In this document: positions 16,504 through 24,037 of the stretch, piece by piece | Numbering within the stretch: position 1 is the first letter of the stretch | How the letters are laid out: each line of letters begins with the position of its first letter | Made by a program: the position numbers and the translations under genes | The notes under the pieces: generated by a model | What the model was told of the DNA's origin: nothing | What the model saw: the letters and a program-made list of their open reading frames with translations, nothing else | Database searches by the model: none | NCBI GenBank assembly: GCA_018969115.1 | Contig: JAGWYZ010000005.1 | Coordinates: forward strand, 1-42,388 | DNA length: 42,388 bases | Reading direction: 5' to 3' | Origin: Chloroflexota bacterium | GTDB taxonomy: Bacteria; Chloroflexota; Anaerolineae; J036; Brachytrichaceae

Positions 16504-17283
16504 ATGACCGAGTCATCTTCATCTTTTTTTGATCTCAGCAATAAAGTTGCCCTCATTACTGGCGGCTCACGTGGTATTGGCGAAGCCATTGCTCACGCTT
16601 ATGCCCAACATGGGGCCAAAGTTGTGGTTGCCAGTCGTAAAATTGACAATGTGAAACCCGTTGCTGATGCCATTAATGCTGCCGGTGGGCATGCTATCGC
16701 CATTGCTTGCCACACTGGCGACCGCGCCCAAATTAAGGCCATGATTGCCCGCACCGTTACCGAATTTGGCGGTTTAGACATTGTGGTCAACAATGCCGCC
16801 ACCAATCCGCATTTTGGCTCATTACTAAGCGCTACCGATGAGCAATGGGATAAAACCTTTCAAGTCAATGTCAAAGGCTATTTTGCGGTTATTCAAGAAG
16901 CCGCGCCCTATTTCATAAAACAAGGGCACGGCAAAATTATCAATATGGCCTCGGTGGCGGGTATTTCGCCCGGGCAAATGATGGGGATTTATAGCGCCAG
17001 CAAAGCTGCCGTGATTATGATGACAAAATCGTTGGCGCAAGAATTGGCGACCCAAGGCATTCAGGTTAATGCGATCGCACCCGGTGTGATCGAGACCAAA
17101 TTTAGTACGGCATTATGGAGTAATGCCCACTTAACCGCAACGGTGAAACGCAAAGCCGGGCGCATTGGTCAGCCCGATGATTTGGTGGGCACGGCTCTTT
17201 TCCTCGCTTCGTCTGCCTCAGACTATGTCACTGGCACGGTCATCATTGTCGATGGTGGGCTTGAGGTTGGCGGCTCGTTTTAG
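16504..17283 (+). CDS. SDR-family oxidoreductase
   Basis: A classical short-chain dehydrogenase of 259 residues. The cofactor motif TGGSRGIGE is at 19-27, NNAA at 96-99, and the catalytic Ser150, Tyr163 and Lys167 lie in NMAS and YSASK. Arg residues after the second strand (ASRKIDN) suggest NADP(H). The closest textbook relatives are DHRS4-like and glucose-1-dehydrogenase-like enzymes; the substrate is not evident. Its stop overlaps the stop of the convergent GDPD gene by four bases. Confidence 0.9.
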   Translation: MTESSSSFFDLSNKVALITGGSRGIGEAIAHAYAQHGAKVVVASRKIDNVKPVADAINAAGGHAIAIACHTGDRAQIKAMIARTVTEFGGLDIVVNNAATNPHFGSLLSATDEQWDKTFQVNVKGYFAVIQEAAPYFIKQGHGKIINMASVAGISPGQMMGIYSASKAAVIMMTKSLAQELATQGIQVNAIAPGVIETKFSTALWSNAHLTATVKRKAGRIGQPDDLVGTALFLASSASDYVTGTVIIVDGGLEVGGSF

Positions 17284-18080
17284 CCCCAACCGCCACCACC
17301 GCCTGGGGCTGAGGCCTCACCGAGTGTGGGACCAAGCATTTCGACAATCGTAGCGGGTGAATCGCCGATGATGCCGGTGACACCTAGCGTGATCATTCGG
17401 CGAATATCATCACGCTCATTTACTGTCCACGTGTTTACGCCTAAATGCTGTGCCCCTAGTTCAGTCATTAGCTCTGGCGTAACCAAGGCAAAATGAGGAT
17501 GATGGAAAGACAACTGCATATCGCTCAAGTCAACATTGTGCAAAGCAGCCAGCGTTTTTTCGCCATAATATAAGAAGCCACGTGGCACGGCGGGCGCATG
17601 TTTCAAAATTTCGCGGATAGAGTTGGCGCTAAATGAAGAGAACACTACACGATCGCCCATGTCATATTGGCGCACTACTGCCGCTACCGCCGCCTCTAGC
17701 CCATCGCCTTGGGTTTCGTTATTTTTTAGCTCAACATTAAACAAGAATGGAATGCCATCGGTGCTGGCATCACGCATGGCCTCGAAAATTTCGGCTAAGG
17801 TCGGCACACGCTCGCTTTGACCAGCGTCATACTGGCGAATTTCTGCCAATGTGAGGTCGCTAACATTGCCTGTGCCATTTGTAGTGCGATCAAGCGCTAA
17901 ATCATGAATGACAATGACTTCGCCGCTTTTGCACAAACGCACATCAAACTCAATGCCATGTGCGCCTTGTTTATGTGCCAAACGCATCGCCCCAATGGTA
18001 TTTTCGGGGTAATAGGCCCGCGCCCCACGATGCCCAATAATCAATGGATGTGAAAGGGAAGTTTTAAGCCAGTAATTCAT
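17280..18080 (-). CDS. Glycerophosphodiester phosphodiesterase
   Basis: This enzyme hydrolyses glycerophosphodiesters to glycerol-3-phosphate and an alcohol. In 266 residues it has the GDPD hallmarks: GHRGARAYYPENT with H17, the metal ligands E44 and D46 in GIEFDVRL, and the second histidine H59 in VIHDLALDRTTNGTG. There is no signal peptide, pointing to a cytosolic UgpQ-like enzyme. The C-terminus ends in a run of glycines (PGGGGGWG). The gene follows murA on the same strand but is separated from it by a palindromic element and a terminator. Confidence 0.93.
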   Translation of the reverse strand: MNYWLKTSLSHPLIIGHRGARAYYPENTIGAMRLAHKQGAHGIEFDVRLCKSGEVIVIHDLALDRTTNGTGNVSDLTLAEIRQYDAGQSERVPTLAEIFEAMRDASTDGIPFLFNVELKNNETQGDGLEAAVAAVVRQYDMGDRVVFSSFSANSIREILKHAPAVPRGFLYYGEKTLAALHNVDLSDMQLSFHHPHFALVTPELMTELGAQHLGVNTWTVNERDDIRRMITLGVTGIIGDSPATIVEMLGPTLGEASAPGGGGGWG

Positions 18081-18097
18081 GCTGAATATTTTAAATG

Positions 18098-18132
18098 CAA
18101 AAATCGGGTTTCTTCAAGAAACCCAATTTTTG
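18098..18132 (-). terminator. Intrinsic terminator downstream of murA
   Basis: GGGTTTCTT (18106-18114) pairs with AAGAAACCC (18116-18124). The stem is flanked by A and T runs that also pair, so it can work on either strand. Confidence 0.7.
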
Positions 18133-18165
18133 AATTGCACAAACTGATCTTCCAAATCACGAACG

Positions 18166-18257
18166 GCAAAACAAGTTTTTGCCAAAATCACTATTTCGCC
18201 ATCCTCAATAATGATGGTGAATGATAGTGAAATAGTGATTTCGGCATTTTGTTTATT
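18166..18257. repeat. Dispersed palindromic element, core-sharing copy with rearranged centre
   Basis: GCCAAAATCACTATTTC (18181-18197) pairs with 18229-18245 at 16 of 17 positions. AAACAA-type outer arms extend it. The centre holds a separate small hairpin (CGCCATC with GATGGTG) and an extra tract, so this copy is asymmetric. Its right outer arm overlaps the murA stop codon. Confidence 0.7.
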
Positions 18258-19527
18258 TCCGCTCGATCTGTGCCCCTAATTTGCGTAATTTCTCATCAAA
18301 CCTTTCGTAACCACGCTCAATTTGCGAAATATTACCGATCACACTTTCGCCTTTGGCACACAAAGCGGCAATTACTAGTGCCACACCAGCCCGAATGTCG
18401 GGGCTTTGCACACGATCATCGTGCAATTGTGATTTGCCTTGAATAACGACACGATGTGGATCACATACCACAATTTGCGCCCCCATGCCTATTAAACGAT
18501 CGACAAAATAGAGGCGACTCTCAAACATTTTTTCGTGAATCATGATTGTACCTTCGGCTTGGGTGGCTGCCACAACTACAAGGCTCATAGCATCGGCTGG
18601 GAAGCTTGGCCAAATACCATCATCGATTTTAGGAATAGCCCCACCAAGGTCTGGCACGATTCGTAGCTGTTGACCGCCTGGCACAAAAATATCTTCGCCG
18701 CGTCGCTCAAATTCAATCCCTAAGCGACCCAACATAATATGCGTCATGCGGTGGTCTTCGGGGCGGGCATTGTGAATGAGAATACCATCGCCGATGACGG
18801 CCCCTAACACGATAAAACTGGTTACTTCGATATTATCGGTGCCGACTGTAAATTCACAGCCATGCAATTTTTGCACACCGTGAATGGTGAGCACATTTGA
18901 GCCAATATTATGAATATGAGCGCCCATTTTGACCAAGCAATGACACAAGTCTTGCACATGAGGTTCGCTGGCCACATTGCGCAAAATGGTGCTGCCTTGT
19001 GCCAACACAGCAGTAGTGATGGCATTTTCGGTCGCGGTTACACTGGCTTCATCTAACATAATATCGGCTCCGGTAAGTTGCTGCGCCGAAAATCCAAAAT
19101 CACGCCCAATATTGATCTCGGTGCCCAAGGCACGCAACACCAAAAAGTGGGTGTCGAGACGGCGGCGTCCGATTACATCACCACCGGGTGGTGGTAGGGT
19201 AATTTGGCCGGTGCGAGCCAACATTGGCCCAGCCAATAAAATACTGGCGCGAATGGCACGACATAAATCTGAATTGAGGGTGGTGGTGTTAACATTTTTT
19301 GCATGAACACGCACACTATTATCAGCAACCCATTCAACATTAGCCCCCAATGATTCAACTAATTTAAGCAATGCCAACACATCACGAATGCGTGGCACAT
19401 TGTGCAGGGTGACAGGTTCATTGGTAAGCAAGGTGGCGGCAATGAGTGGAAGGGCAGCATTTTTGTTGCCTGATGGTGTAACTTCGCCGTGAAGTCGCAC
19501 ACCACCTTTAATGACATATTCTGGCAT
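18253..19527 (-). CDS. murA: UDP-N-acetylglucosamine 1-carboxyvinyltransferase (Asp-type MurA)
   Basis: This enzyme adds enolpyruvate to UDP-GlcNAc, the first committed step of peptidoglycan synthesis. ATG 19525-19527 gives 424 residues starting MPEYVIKGGVRLHGEV, the usual N-terminus with SGNKNAALP (19-27). The active-site loop reads PPGGDVIGRRRLD: the Cys that fosfomycin alkylates in E. coli (C115) is Asp117, as in the Mycobacterium and Chlamydia enzymes. The catalytic Asp of FPADAMS and FESRLYFVDRL are present. The frame continues upstream of this ATG without family character. It is divergent from fabL, with a half palindromic element between them. Confidence 0.93.
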   Translation of the reverse strand: MPEYVIKGGVRLHGEVTPSGNKNAALPLIAATLLTNEPVTLHNVPRIRDVLALLKLVESLGANVEWVADNSVRVHAKNVNTTTLNSDLCRAIRASILLAGPMLARTGQITLPPPGGDVIGRRRLDTHFLVLRALGTEINIGRDFGFSAQQLTGADIMLDEASVTATENAITTAVLAQGSTILRNVASEPHVQDLCHCLVKMGAHIHNIGSNVLTIHGVQKLHGCEFTVGTDNIEVTSFIVLGAVIGDGILIHNARPEDHRMTHIMLGRLGIEFERRGEDIFVPGGQQLRIVPDLGGAIPKIDDGIWPSFPADAMSLVVVAATQAEGTIMIHEKMFESRLYFVDRLIGMGAQIVVCDPHRVVIQGKSQLHDDRVQSPDIRAGVALVIAALCAKGESVIGNISQIERGYERFDEKLRKLGAQIERK

Positions 19528-19611
19528 GGTTGTATCTTCGGTGAATTTTACGCACTTATTAAGTAGCGCGATGGGCGTAAAGTATACAAGTGCCTGACGC
19601 AAACAATAGCA

Positions 19612-19645
19612 ATTAAAACAAATTTTTGCTGAAATCACTATGGCA
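19612..19645 (+). repeat. Half copy of the palindromic element
   Basis: TTTTTGCTGAAATCACTAT (19623-19641) matches the left arm of the family. No complementary right arm follows. TTATTGAGAAGATA, about 30 bp downstream, is shared with the flank of the copy at 2960. This looks like a decayed or incomplete insertion. Confidence 0.55.
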
Positions 19646-19681
19646 GCTTGTTGGGGAGTGCTCCGCATTATTGAGAAGATA

Positions 19682-19709
19682 TGTAAGCAGCTTACAAATT
19701 AGAGATAAT
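19682..19709 (+). promoter_or_regulatory. Candidate operator and -10 box of fabL
   Basis: TGTAAG (19682-19687) and CTTACA (19691-19696) form a symmetric 15-bp site. GATAAT at 19704-19709 is a likely -10 box eleven bases before the ATG. The symmetry is typical of a TetR- or MarR-type repressor site overlapping the promoter. Confidence 0.35.
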
Positions 19710-19720
19710 TCAATCTTGAT

Positions 19721-20485
19721 ATGCCATACGATTTTTCAAACAAAGTAGCCGTAGTCACCGGCAGCGGACGCGGTATTGGGCGGGCTATTGCGCTGAACCT
19801 TGCCAGCCAAGGGGCCGATATTGTGGTTAATTATTTTCGCAAACGCGAGCCAGCCGAAGAAACCATGCGTGAGATCGAAGCGATGGGGCGCAAAGCCATT
19901 GCCGTAAAAGCCGACATGGGCGAGCCAGACCAAATTGAGAAACTAATTGACGAAGCCGTTAGTGCCTTTGGCGGTTTCGATATTTTGATCAATAATGCCG
20001 CGTCGGGTTATTTTCGGCCTGTGCTCGAGCAAAGAATTAAGGGTTGGGACTGGACGATGAATATTAACGCCCGCGCTGCGCTGTTTACATCGCAAAAAGC
20101 CGCCCCCATTATGGCCCAACGAGGCGGTGGGGCTATTGTCAATATGATGAGCATTGGCAACTTGCGCACCTTGCCCGATTATGTTGTCATTGGTGCATCA
20201 AAAGGCGCGCTTGAAGTGGTGACGCGCTATTGCGCAGTTGAGTTGTCATCGCTCAATATCGTGTGCAACGCTGTTTCACCTGGGGTGATCGAAACCGATG
20301 CGCTTAATTACATCACCTTTAAAGATCAAATGGTGAGCGGCGCTATTGAGCGTACCCCCGCCGGTAAATTGGTTACGCCTGATGATGTCGCCAAATGTGT
20401 CGCCTTTTTGTGCAGCCCCGATGCTCACATGATTCGCGGTCAAACCATCATCATAGATGGTGGTTACACCATTTCTGCCAAATAA
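19721..20485 (+). CDS. fabL: Enoyl-[acyl-carrier-protein] reductase III (FabL type)
   Basis: This SDR probably catalyses the last reduction of each fatty-acid elongation cycle using NADPH. In 254 residues it shows TGSGRGIGRA (13-22), NNAASGYFRP (91-100), WDWTMNINA (109-117), the catalytic Y154 and K161 (YVVIGASK) and the closing MIRGQTIIIDGG. NNAASGxxRPV, WDWTMNINA and MIRGQTIIxDGG are features of Bacillus subtilis FabL rather than generic SDRs. The Tyr-x6-Lys spacing also fits enoyl reductases. No FabI or FabK gene is in the window, and fabF is 17 kb away. Confidence 0.82.
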   Translation: MPYDFSNKVAVVTGSGRGIGRAIALNLASQGADIVVNYFRKREPAEETMREIEAMGRKAIAVKADMGEPDQIEKLIDEAVSAFGGFDILINNAASGYFRPVLEQRIKGWDWTMNINARAALFTSQKAAPIMAQRGGGAIVNMMSIGNLRTLPDYVVIGASKGALEVVTRYCAVELSSLNIVCNAVSPGVIETDALNYITFKDQMVSGAIERTPAGKLVTPDDVAKCVAFLCSPDAHMIRGQTIIIDGGYTISAK

Positions 20486-20487
20486 AT

Positions 20488-20559
20488 AAATTACGAATTA
20501 CAAATTACGAATCGTGAATTGCTTATTCGATTTGTAATTTGTAATTCGTAATTCGTAAT
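20488..20559. repeat. Spacer of ATTACGA/ATTACAA words forming an inverted repeat
   Basis: Short words AATTACGAATTAC and AATTACAAATTAC are repeated, then followed by their reverse complements, giving an A/T-rich stem of about 20 bp. It fills the entire gap between fabL and the aminotransferase gene and could act as a terminator. Confidence 0.6.
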
Positions 20560-20563
20560 TCCC

Positions 20564-21667
20564 ATGCTTCCCCCCTTTAAACTTGAACGCTATTTTGCGC
20601 CCTACGAGCACACAGTGAAATATCTGTTGTGTAGTTCAGATTGTGAATCATTGAGCATTGCCGAATTACTTGCAATGGAATCCGATGCGCAAGCTCAATT
20701 TCAGCAACATTGGCTGGGTTATACCGAATATGAGGGCGCGCCAGGCTTGCGTCGGGAAATTAGCCATATTTACACCCATATTCAGCCTGAACAAACTTTA
20801 GTTTTTTCGGGAGCAGAAGAAGCTATTTATTGGTTTATGCATGCGGTATTGACGGCGGGTGATCACATAATTGTGCACACACCGTGTTACCAATCATTAG
20901 CCGAGGTTGCACGTGGCATTGGTGCACAGGTTGCGCCTTGGTTGGCCCATGAATCAGCCGCTTGGGCGCTTGATTTAGACAAGTTGCGCAGTGCCATTCG
21001 TCCAAACACCCGCGCCATTGTGGTCAATACGCCGCATAACCCCACTGGCTGTCTGATGACAGCAGACCAATTTGCCGAGCTGCATCGCATTGCTGATCAA
21101 CACGGCATTGTGGTTTTTTGTGATGAGGTCTATCGTGAATCTGAATACGAGTTGGCTGATCGCTTGCCTGCCAGTTGTGATCTTAGCCTAAATGCTGTAT
21201 CACTTGGTGTAATGTCAAAAACGTATGGGTTGGCGGGTTTGCGCATTGGCTGGGTCGCCACACGTAATCGTGCCATCTTTGAACGCATGGCCCAACTCAA
21301 AGACTATTCAACCATTTGCAACGCTGCCCCCAGTGAGTTTTTAGCTGAATTAGCGCTGCGTCATCGTGTTGTAATTACCCAACGCAATCTTGATATTATT
21401 CAAAAAAATCTTGTGTTGCTGGATGGCTTTTTTGCCCGCCACAGCAATATCATGTCATGGCAGCGCCCCAAGGCTGGCACGATTGCCTTCCCACGCCTCA
21501 TTGGGTACGATGTTGCTTCATTCTGCCACAACTTAGTGACTCAATCGGGCGTGTTATTATTACCCGGCACGTTATATGACGACCGCGACAACCATTTTCG
21601 CATCGGTTTTGGGCGCAAAAACATGCCTGAAGCGTTGGCAGTGCTGGAGCAGTTTATCGGGAATTAG
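20564..21667 (+). CDS. Class I/II pyridoxal-phosphate aminotransferase
   Basis: The product has 367 residues. The substrate loop YTEYEGAPGLRREI (53-66), NTPHNPTG with N159, the cofactor aspartate in FCDEVYRE, and the PLP lysine K219 in SKTYGLAGLRIGW are all present. The last segment has R in FRIGFGRKN, matching the carboxylate-binding arginine. The amino-acid specificity is not readable from the sequence. The gene ends inside the palindrome at 21663: its stop codon is part of the left arm. Confidence 0.9.
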   Translation: MLPPFKLERYFAPYEHTVKYLLCSSDCESLSIAELLAMESDAQAQFQQHWLGYTEYEGAPGLRREISHIYTHIQPEQTLVFSGAEEAIYWFMHAVLTAGDHIIVHTPCYQSLAEVARGIGAQVAPWLAHESAAWALDLDKLRSAIRPNTRAIVVNTPHNPTGCLMTADQFAELHRIADQHGIVVFCDEVYRESEYELADRLPASCDLSLNAVSLGVMSKTYGLAGLRIGWVATRNRAIFERMAQLKDYSTICNAAPSEFLAELALRHRVVITQRNLDIIQKNLVLLDGFFARHSNIMSWQRPKAGTIAFPRLIGYDVASFCHNLVTQSGVLLLPGTLYDDRDNHFRIGFGRKNMPEALAVLEQFIGN

Positions 21668-21725
21668 GGATTGAGGATTCTTGTGACTCGTGACTCATGA
21701 GTCACAAGAATCCTCAATCCCTAAT
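21663..21725. terminator. 27-bp perfect palindrome at the aminotransferase 3' end
   Basis: Bases 21663-21689 pair perfectly with 21699-21725 around a 9-nt loop. The stem is built from the word GGGATTGAGGATT, repeated again in reverse complement just downstream. It overlaps the aminotransferase stop codon. No long T tract follows. Confidence 0.55.
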
Positions 21726-21748
21726 CCTCAATCCCCAACCTCACAAAA

Positions 21749-22051
21749 ATGATGACAAACCAACCTAAAGGCTACATTTTGGCCGAAATCGAAATTACTG
21801 ATGCCGAGGTATACCCACGCTATGCTCAACACGTTGCACCCTTGGTAGAAAAATACGGTGGGCGCTATTTGGTGCGTGGGGGCAACCCCCAAGCAATTGA
21901 GGGCGAACGTGACTTAAAACGAGTTGCGCTACTTGAGTTTCCAAGTATCGAGCAAGCCAAAGCGTTCTATTACTCACCCGAATATCAGGCGGTAGCTCAA
22001 TATCGCTGGGTCGCGGCAAAATCTGCATTGTTTTTGCTACAGGGGGCATAA
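21749..22051 (+). CDS. DUF1330 family protein
   Basis: This 100-residue protein has the ferredoxin-like alpha/beta pattern of DUF1330: an opening strand KGYILAEIEI, a helix with YPRYAQHVAPLVEKYGG, the turn YLVRGG, and ALLEFPSIEQAKAFYYSPEYQ. The biochemical role of the family is not established. The downstream glycosylase frame opens immediately after its TAA in the same frame. ATGATG offers two adjacent starts. Confidence 0.85.
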   Translation: MMTNQPKGYILAEIEITDAEVYPRYAQHVAPLVEKYGGRYLVRGGNPQAIEGERDLKRVALLEFPSIEQAKAFYYSPEYQAVAQYRWVAAKSALFLLQGA

Positions 22052-22111
22052 ATACTTACCGAAGCCACCTTATTAACCGCCTGTGAATGGTTAGCCGAGC
22101 GTGATGCAGAT

Positions 22112-22669
22112 TTGGCACGGGTCTTAGCGCGTTATGGCCCCCCGCCTTTATGGGCGCGCTCGCCCGGTTTTGCTACGCTCGTCTATATTATTCTTGAACA
22201 GCAAGTATCGCTGACCTCGGCGAAGATAACGTATCAGCGCTTTTGCGATATTGTTCAGCCATTGACCCCGCAGAATGTGCTAAATATGACAGCAGAACAG
22301 GTGCAGCGGATTGGCCTAACCCGACAAAAAAATCGTTATTGTCGTGAACTCGCTCAAGCTATTTTGGTTGGTCAACTTGACCTTGAGGCATTGACGACGT
22401 TAGATGATGACACGGTGCGGGCGCAATTAACCCAAGTGGTCGGTATTGGTCATTGGACGGCAGATGTATATTTGTTAATGGTCTTGTTACGGCCCAATAT
22501 TTTGCCCAAAGGCGATATTGCGTTGTATGCAGCGGCCCAATCGATTAAAAGATTGGGCCAGCAGCCAAATTATGAAGAATTCAGCCAATTGGCCGAGGAT
22601 TGGCAGCCCCATCGCGCCACCGCTGCGCGAATTTTGTGGCATCATTATTTGTGTGAAAGAGCAAAATAA
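22112..22669 (+). CDS. AlkA-like DNA glycosylase (HhH-GPD)
   Basis: From TTG 22112 the product has 185 residues and would remove alkylated bases such as 3-methyladenine. LEQQVSLTSA (28-37) is the family's second helix, VVGIGHWTADVYLL is the helix-hairpin-helix, and D135 in LPKGDIAL is the expected catalytic aspartate. No iron-sulfur cysteines are present, as in AlkA. The preceding 20 codons, in frame right after the DUF1330 stop, encode LTEATLLTACEWLAERDADL, which matches the usual first helix of such glycosylases. That stretch has no ATG, GTG or TTG, so the true start is uncertain. Confidence 0.85.
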   Translation: MARVLARYGPPPLWARSPGFATLVYIILEQQVSLTSAKITYQRFCDIVQPLTPQNVLNMTAEQVQRIGLTRQKNRYCRELAQAILVGQLDLEALTTLDDDTVRAQLTQVVGIGHWTADVYLLMVLLRPNILPKGDIALYAAAQSIKRLGQQPNYEEFSQLAEDWQPHRATAARILWHHYLCERAK

Positions 22670-22670
22670 A

Positions 22671-22859
22671 GTGATTTACCTATGTCGTTGGATGCATTTC
22701 AGCGTGATGCTATTGCTTTTGTCAGGATGTGCCACAGCACAAGTATCACCCACGCTTGTACCATACCAATATTTACCCCAAGCCTATCCATTACTGCTGT
22801 TGCAACTAGCGTTGCAAGTGTCACTTCAAGCCCAATTCTGCAAGCAACCAATAAACTGA
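22671..22859 (+). pseudogene. Broken lipoprotein gene fragment
   Basis: From GTG 22671 (or ATG 22692) the sequence encodes a clear lipoprotein signal, MHFSVMLLLLSGCATAQ. After about ten more codons the usual Thr/Pro/Ser linker appears in another frame (IPIFTPSLSITAVATSVAS), which suggests a frameshift near 22750-22770. No domain follows, because the sequence runs into the end of the convergent cysteine desulfurase gene. A genuine 63-residue lipoprotein is the alternative. Confidence 0.4.
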
Positions 22860-24029
22860 TCAACCAATGTAATGCATGGCTTTACGCACCCGTGACACAC
22901 ATTTTGGCAAGGTTCGAATGACATAATCGATTTCAGCCTCGGTTGTGTCATAACCCAAGGTGATGCGTAAGCCACCGAGCGCCCATTCATGTGCAATACC
23001 CATTGCCACCAACACCCCTGATGGTTCTGGGTTGCCGCTGGTGCAGGCCGAGCCAGTGCTGACGGCGATGCCCTCAACATCTAACGACATGAGCAGCATT
23101 TCGCCATCAACATCTTTAAATAACAAACTGGCATGGTGTGGCAAGCGTTGCTGCGGGTGACCACTCAGCCGCACATCGGACACATCGGCCAAAATACCTG
23201 CAATGAGTTGATCACGCAAAACTTGCAAACGGGCCGATTGAACCTCTCGGTTTTTTGCTACATATTTCAGCGCAGTGGCTGTGCCTACCGCCCCGGCCAC
23301 ATTTACTGTGCCCGCCCGCCGCCCACGTTCGTGTCCGCCGCCGGTATTGGTAGGCAAATAGGGTGTGCCATCGCGCATATACAAAATACCCACGCCTTTG
23401 GGGCCATAAAATTTATGTGCTGATAATGCCATCAAATCAATATTTAGTTGTTTGACATCTATAGTCATGTAGGCTGGGCATTGCACAGCGTCGGTGTGAA
23501 ACAGCACGCTGTGTTCACGACATAAAGCGCCAATTTTGCCTATAGCTTGCAATGTACCCACCTCATTATTGGCTGCCATCACACTTACCAAGGCGGTTTG
23601 GGGGCGAATAGCCCGCCGCACATCATCGGGGTTAACAAACCCATTGGTATCGACTGGTAATTCGGTTAACTCAAAACCAAACCAGTCACGCAGTTGATGC
23701 AAGGTTCCTGCGACCGCATGATGCTCGGCATGAGCCGTAATCAGATGGGTTTTGTTTGGGTTGCGTTTGCGCATGGCAAATGCAGCCCCGCGTAACGCTA
23801 AATTATCAGATTCTGTGCCACAGGCTGTAAAAATAATTTCGTTTGGGCGTGCCCCCAATTCACAAGCAACCACAGCACGCGCGGCATCGAGGGCGGCGGT
23901 AGCATCACGCCCAAAGGCGTGTAGCGATGACGAATTGCCAAAATGTTCGTGAAAATAGGGCAACATAGCGGTTACGGCATCATGACAAACAGGTGTTGTA
24001 GCCGAGTGATCAAGGTAAATTGGATGCAT
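22860..24029 (-). CDS. Cysteine desulfurase (NifS/IscS family)
   Basis: This PLP enzyme converts cysteine to alanine and passes persulfide sulfur to iron-sulfur cluster or thio-modification pathways. It has 389 residues from MHPIYLDHSATTPV. The PLP histidine is in AEHHAV (about 103), the lysine K206 is in LSAHKFYGPKG, and the persulfide cysteine C329 lies in the flexible loop STGSACTSGNPEPSGVL. An ATG six codons upstream (24045-24047) is possible, but it would overlap the divergent membrane-protein gene. No scaffold gene (iscU/sufU) or tRNA-thiolation gene is adjacent, so the pathway is open. Confidence 0.94.
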   Translation of the reverse strand: MHPIYLDHSATTPVCHDAVTAMLPYFHEHFGNSSSLHAFGRDATAALDAARAVVACELGARPNEIIFTACGTESDNLALRGAAFAMRKRNPNKTHLITAHAEHHAVAGTLHQLRDWFGFELTELPVDTNGFVNPDDVRRAIRPQTALVSVMAANNEVGTLQAIGKIGALCREHSVLFHTDAVQCPAYMTIDVKQLNIDLMALSAHKFYGPKGVGILYMRDGTPYLPTNTGGGHERGRRAGTVNVAGAVGTATALKYVAKNREVQSARLQVLRDQLIAGILADVSDVRLSGHPQQRLPHHASLLFKDVDGEMLLMSLDVEGIAVSTGSACTSGNPEPSGVLVAMGIAHEWALGGLRITLGYDTTEAEIDYVIRTLPKCVSRVRKAMHYIG

Positions 24030-24037
24030 AGGGGTTA

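Noticed and set aside
16170-16532. 120-codon open frame between the MFS and SDR genes
   Set aside because: It runs through the 70-bp repeat and both arms of a palindromic element and overlaps the SDR start. No protein-like pattern.
22682-22921. 79-codon frame after the glycosylase
   Set aside because: The lipoprotein signal is in the neighbouring frame. This frame only supplies the linker after a probable frameshift, and its end overlaps the desulfurase gene.
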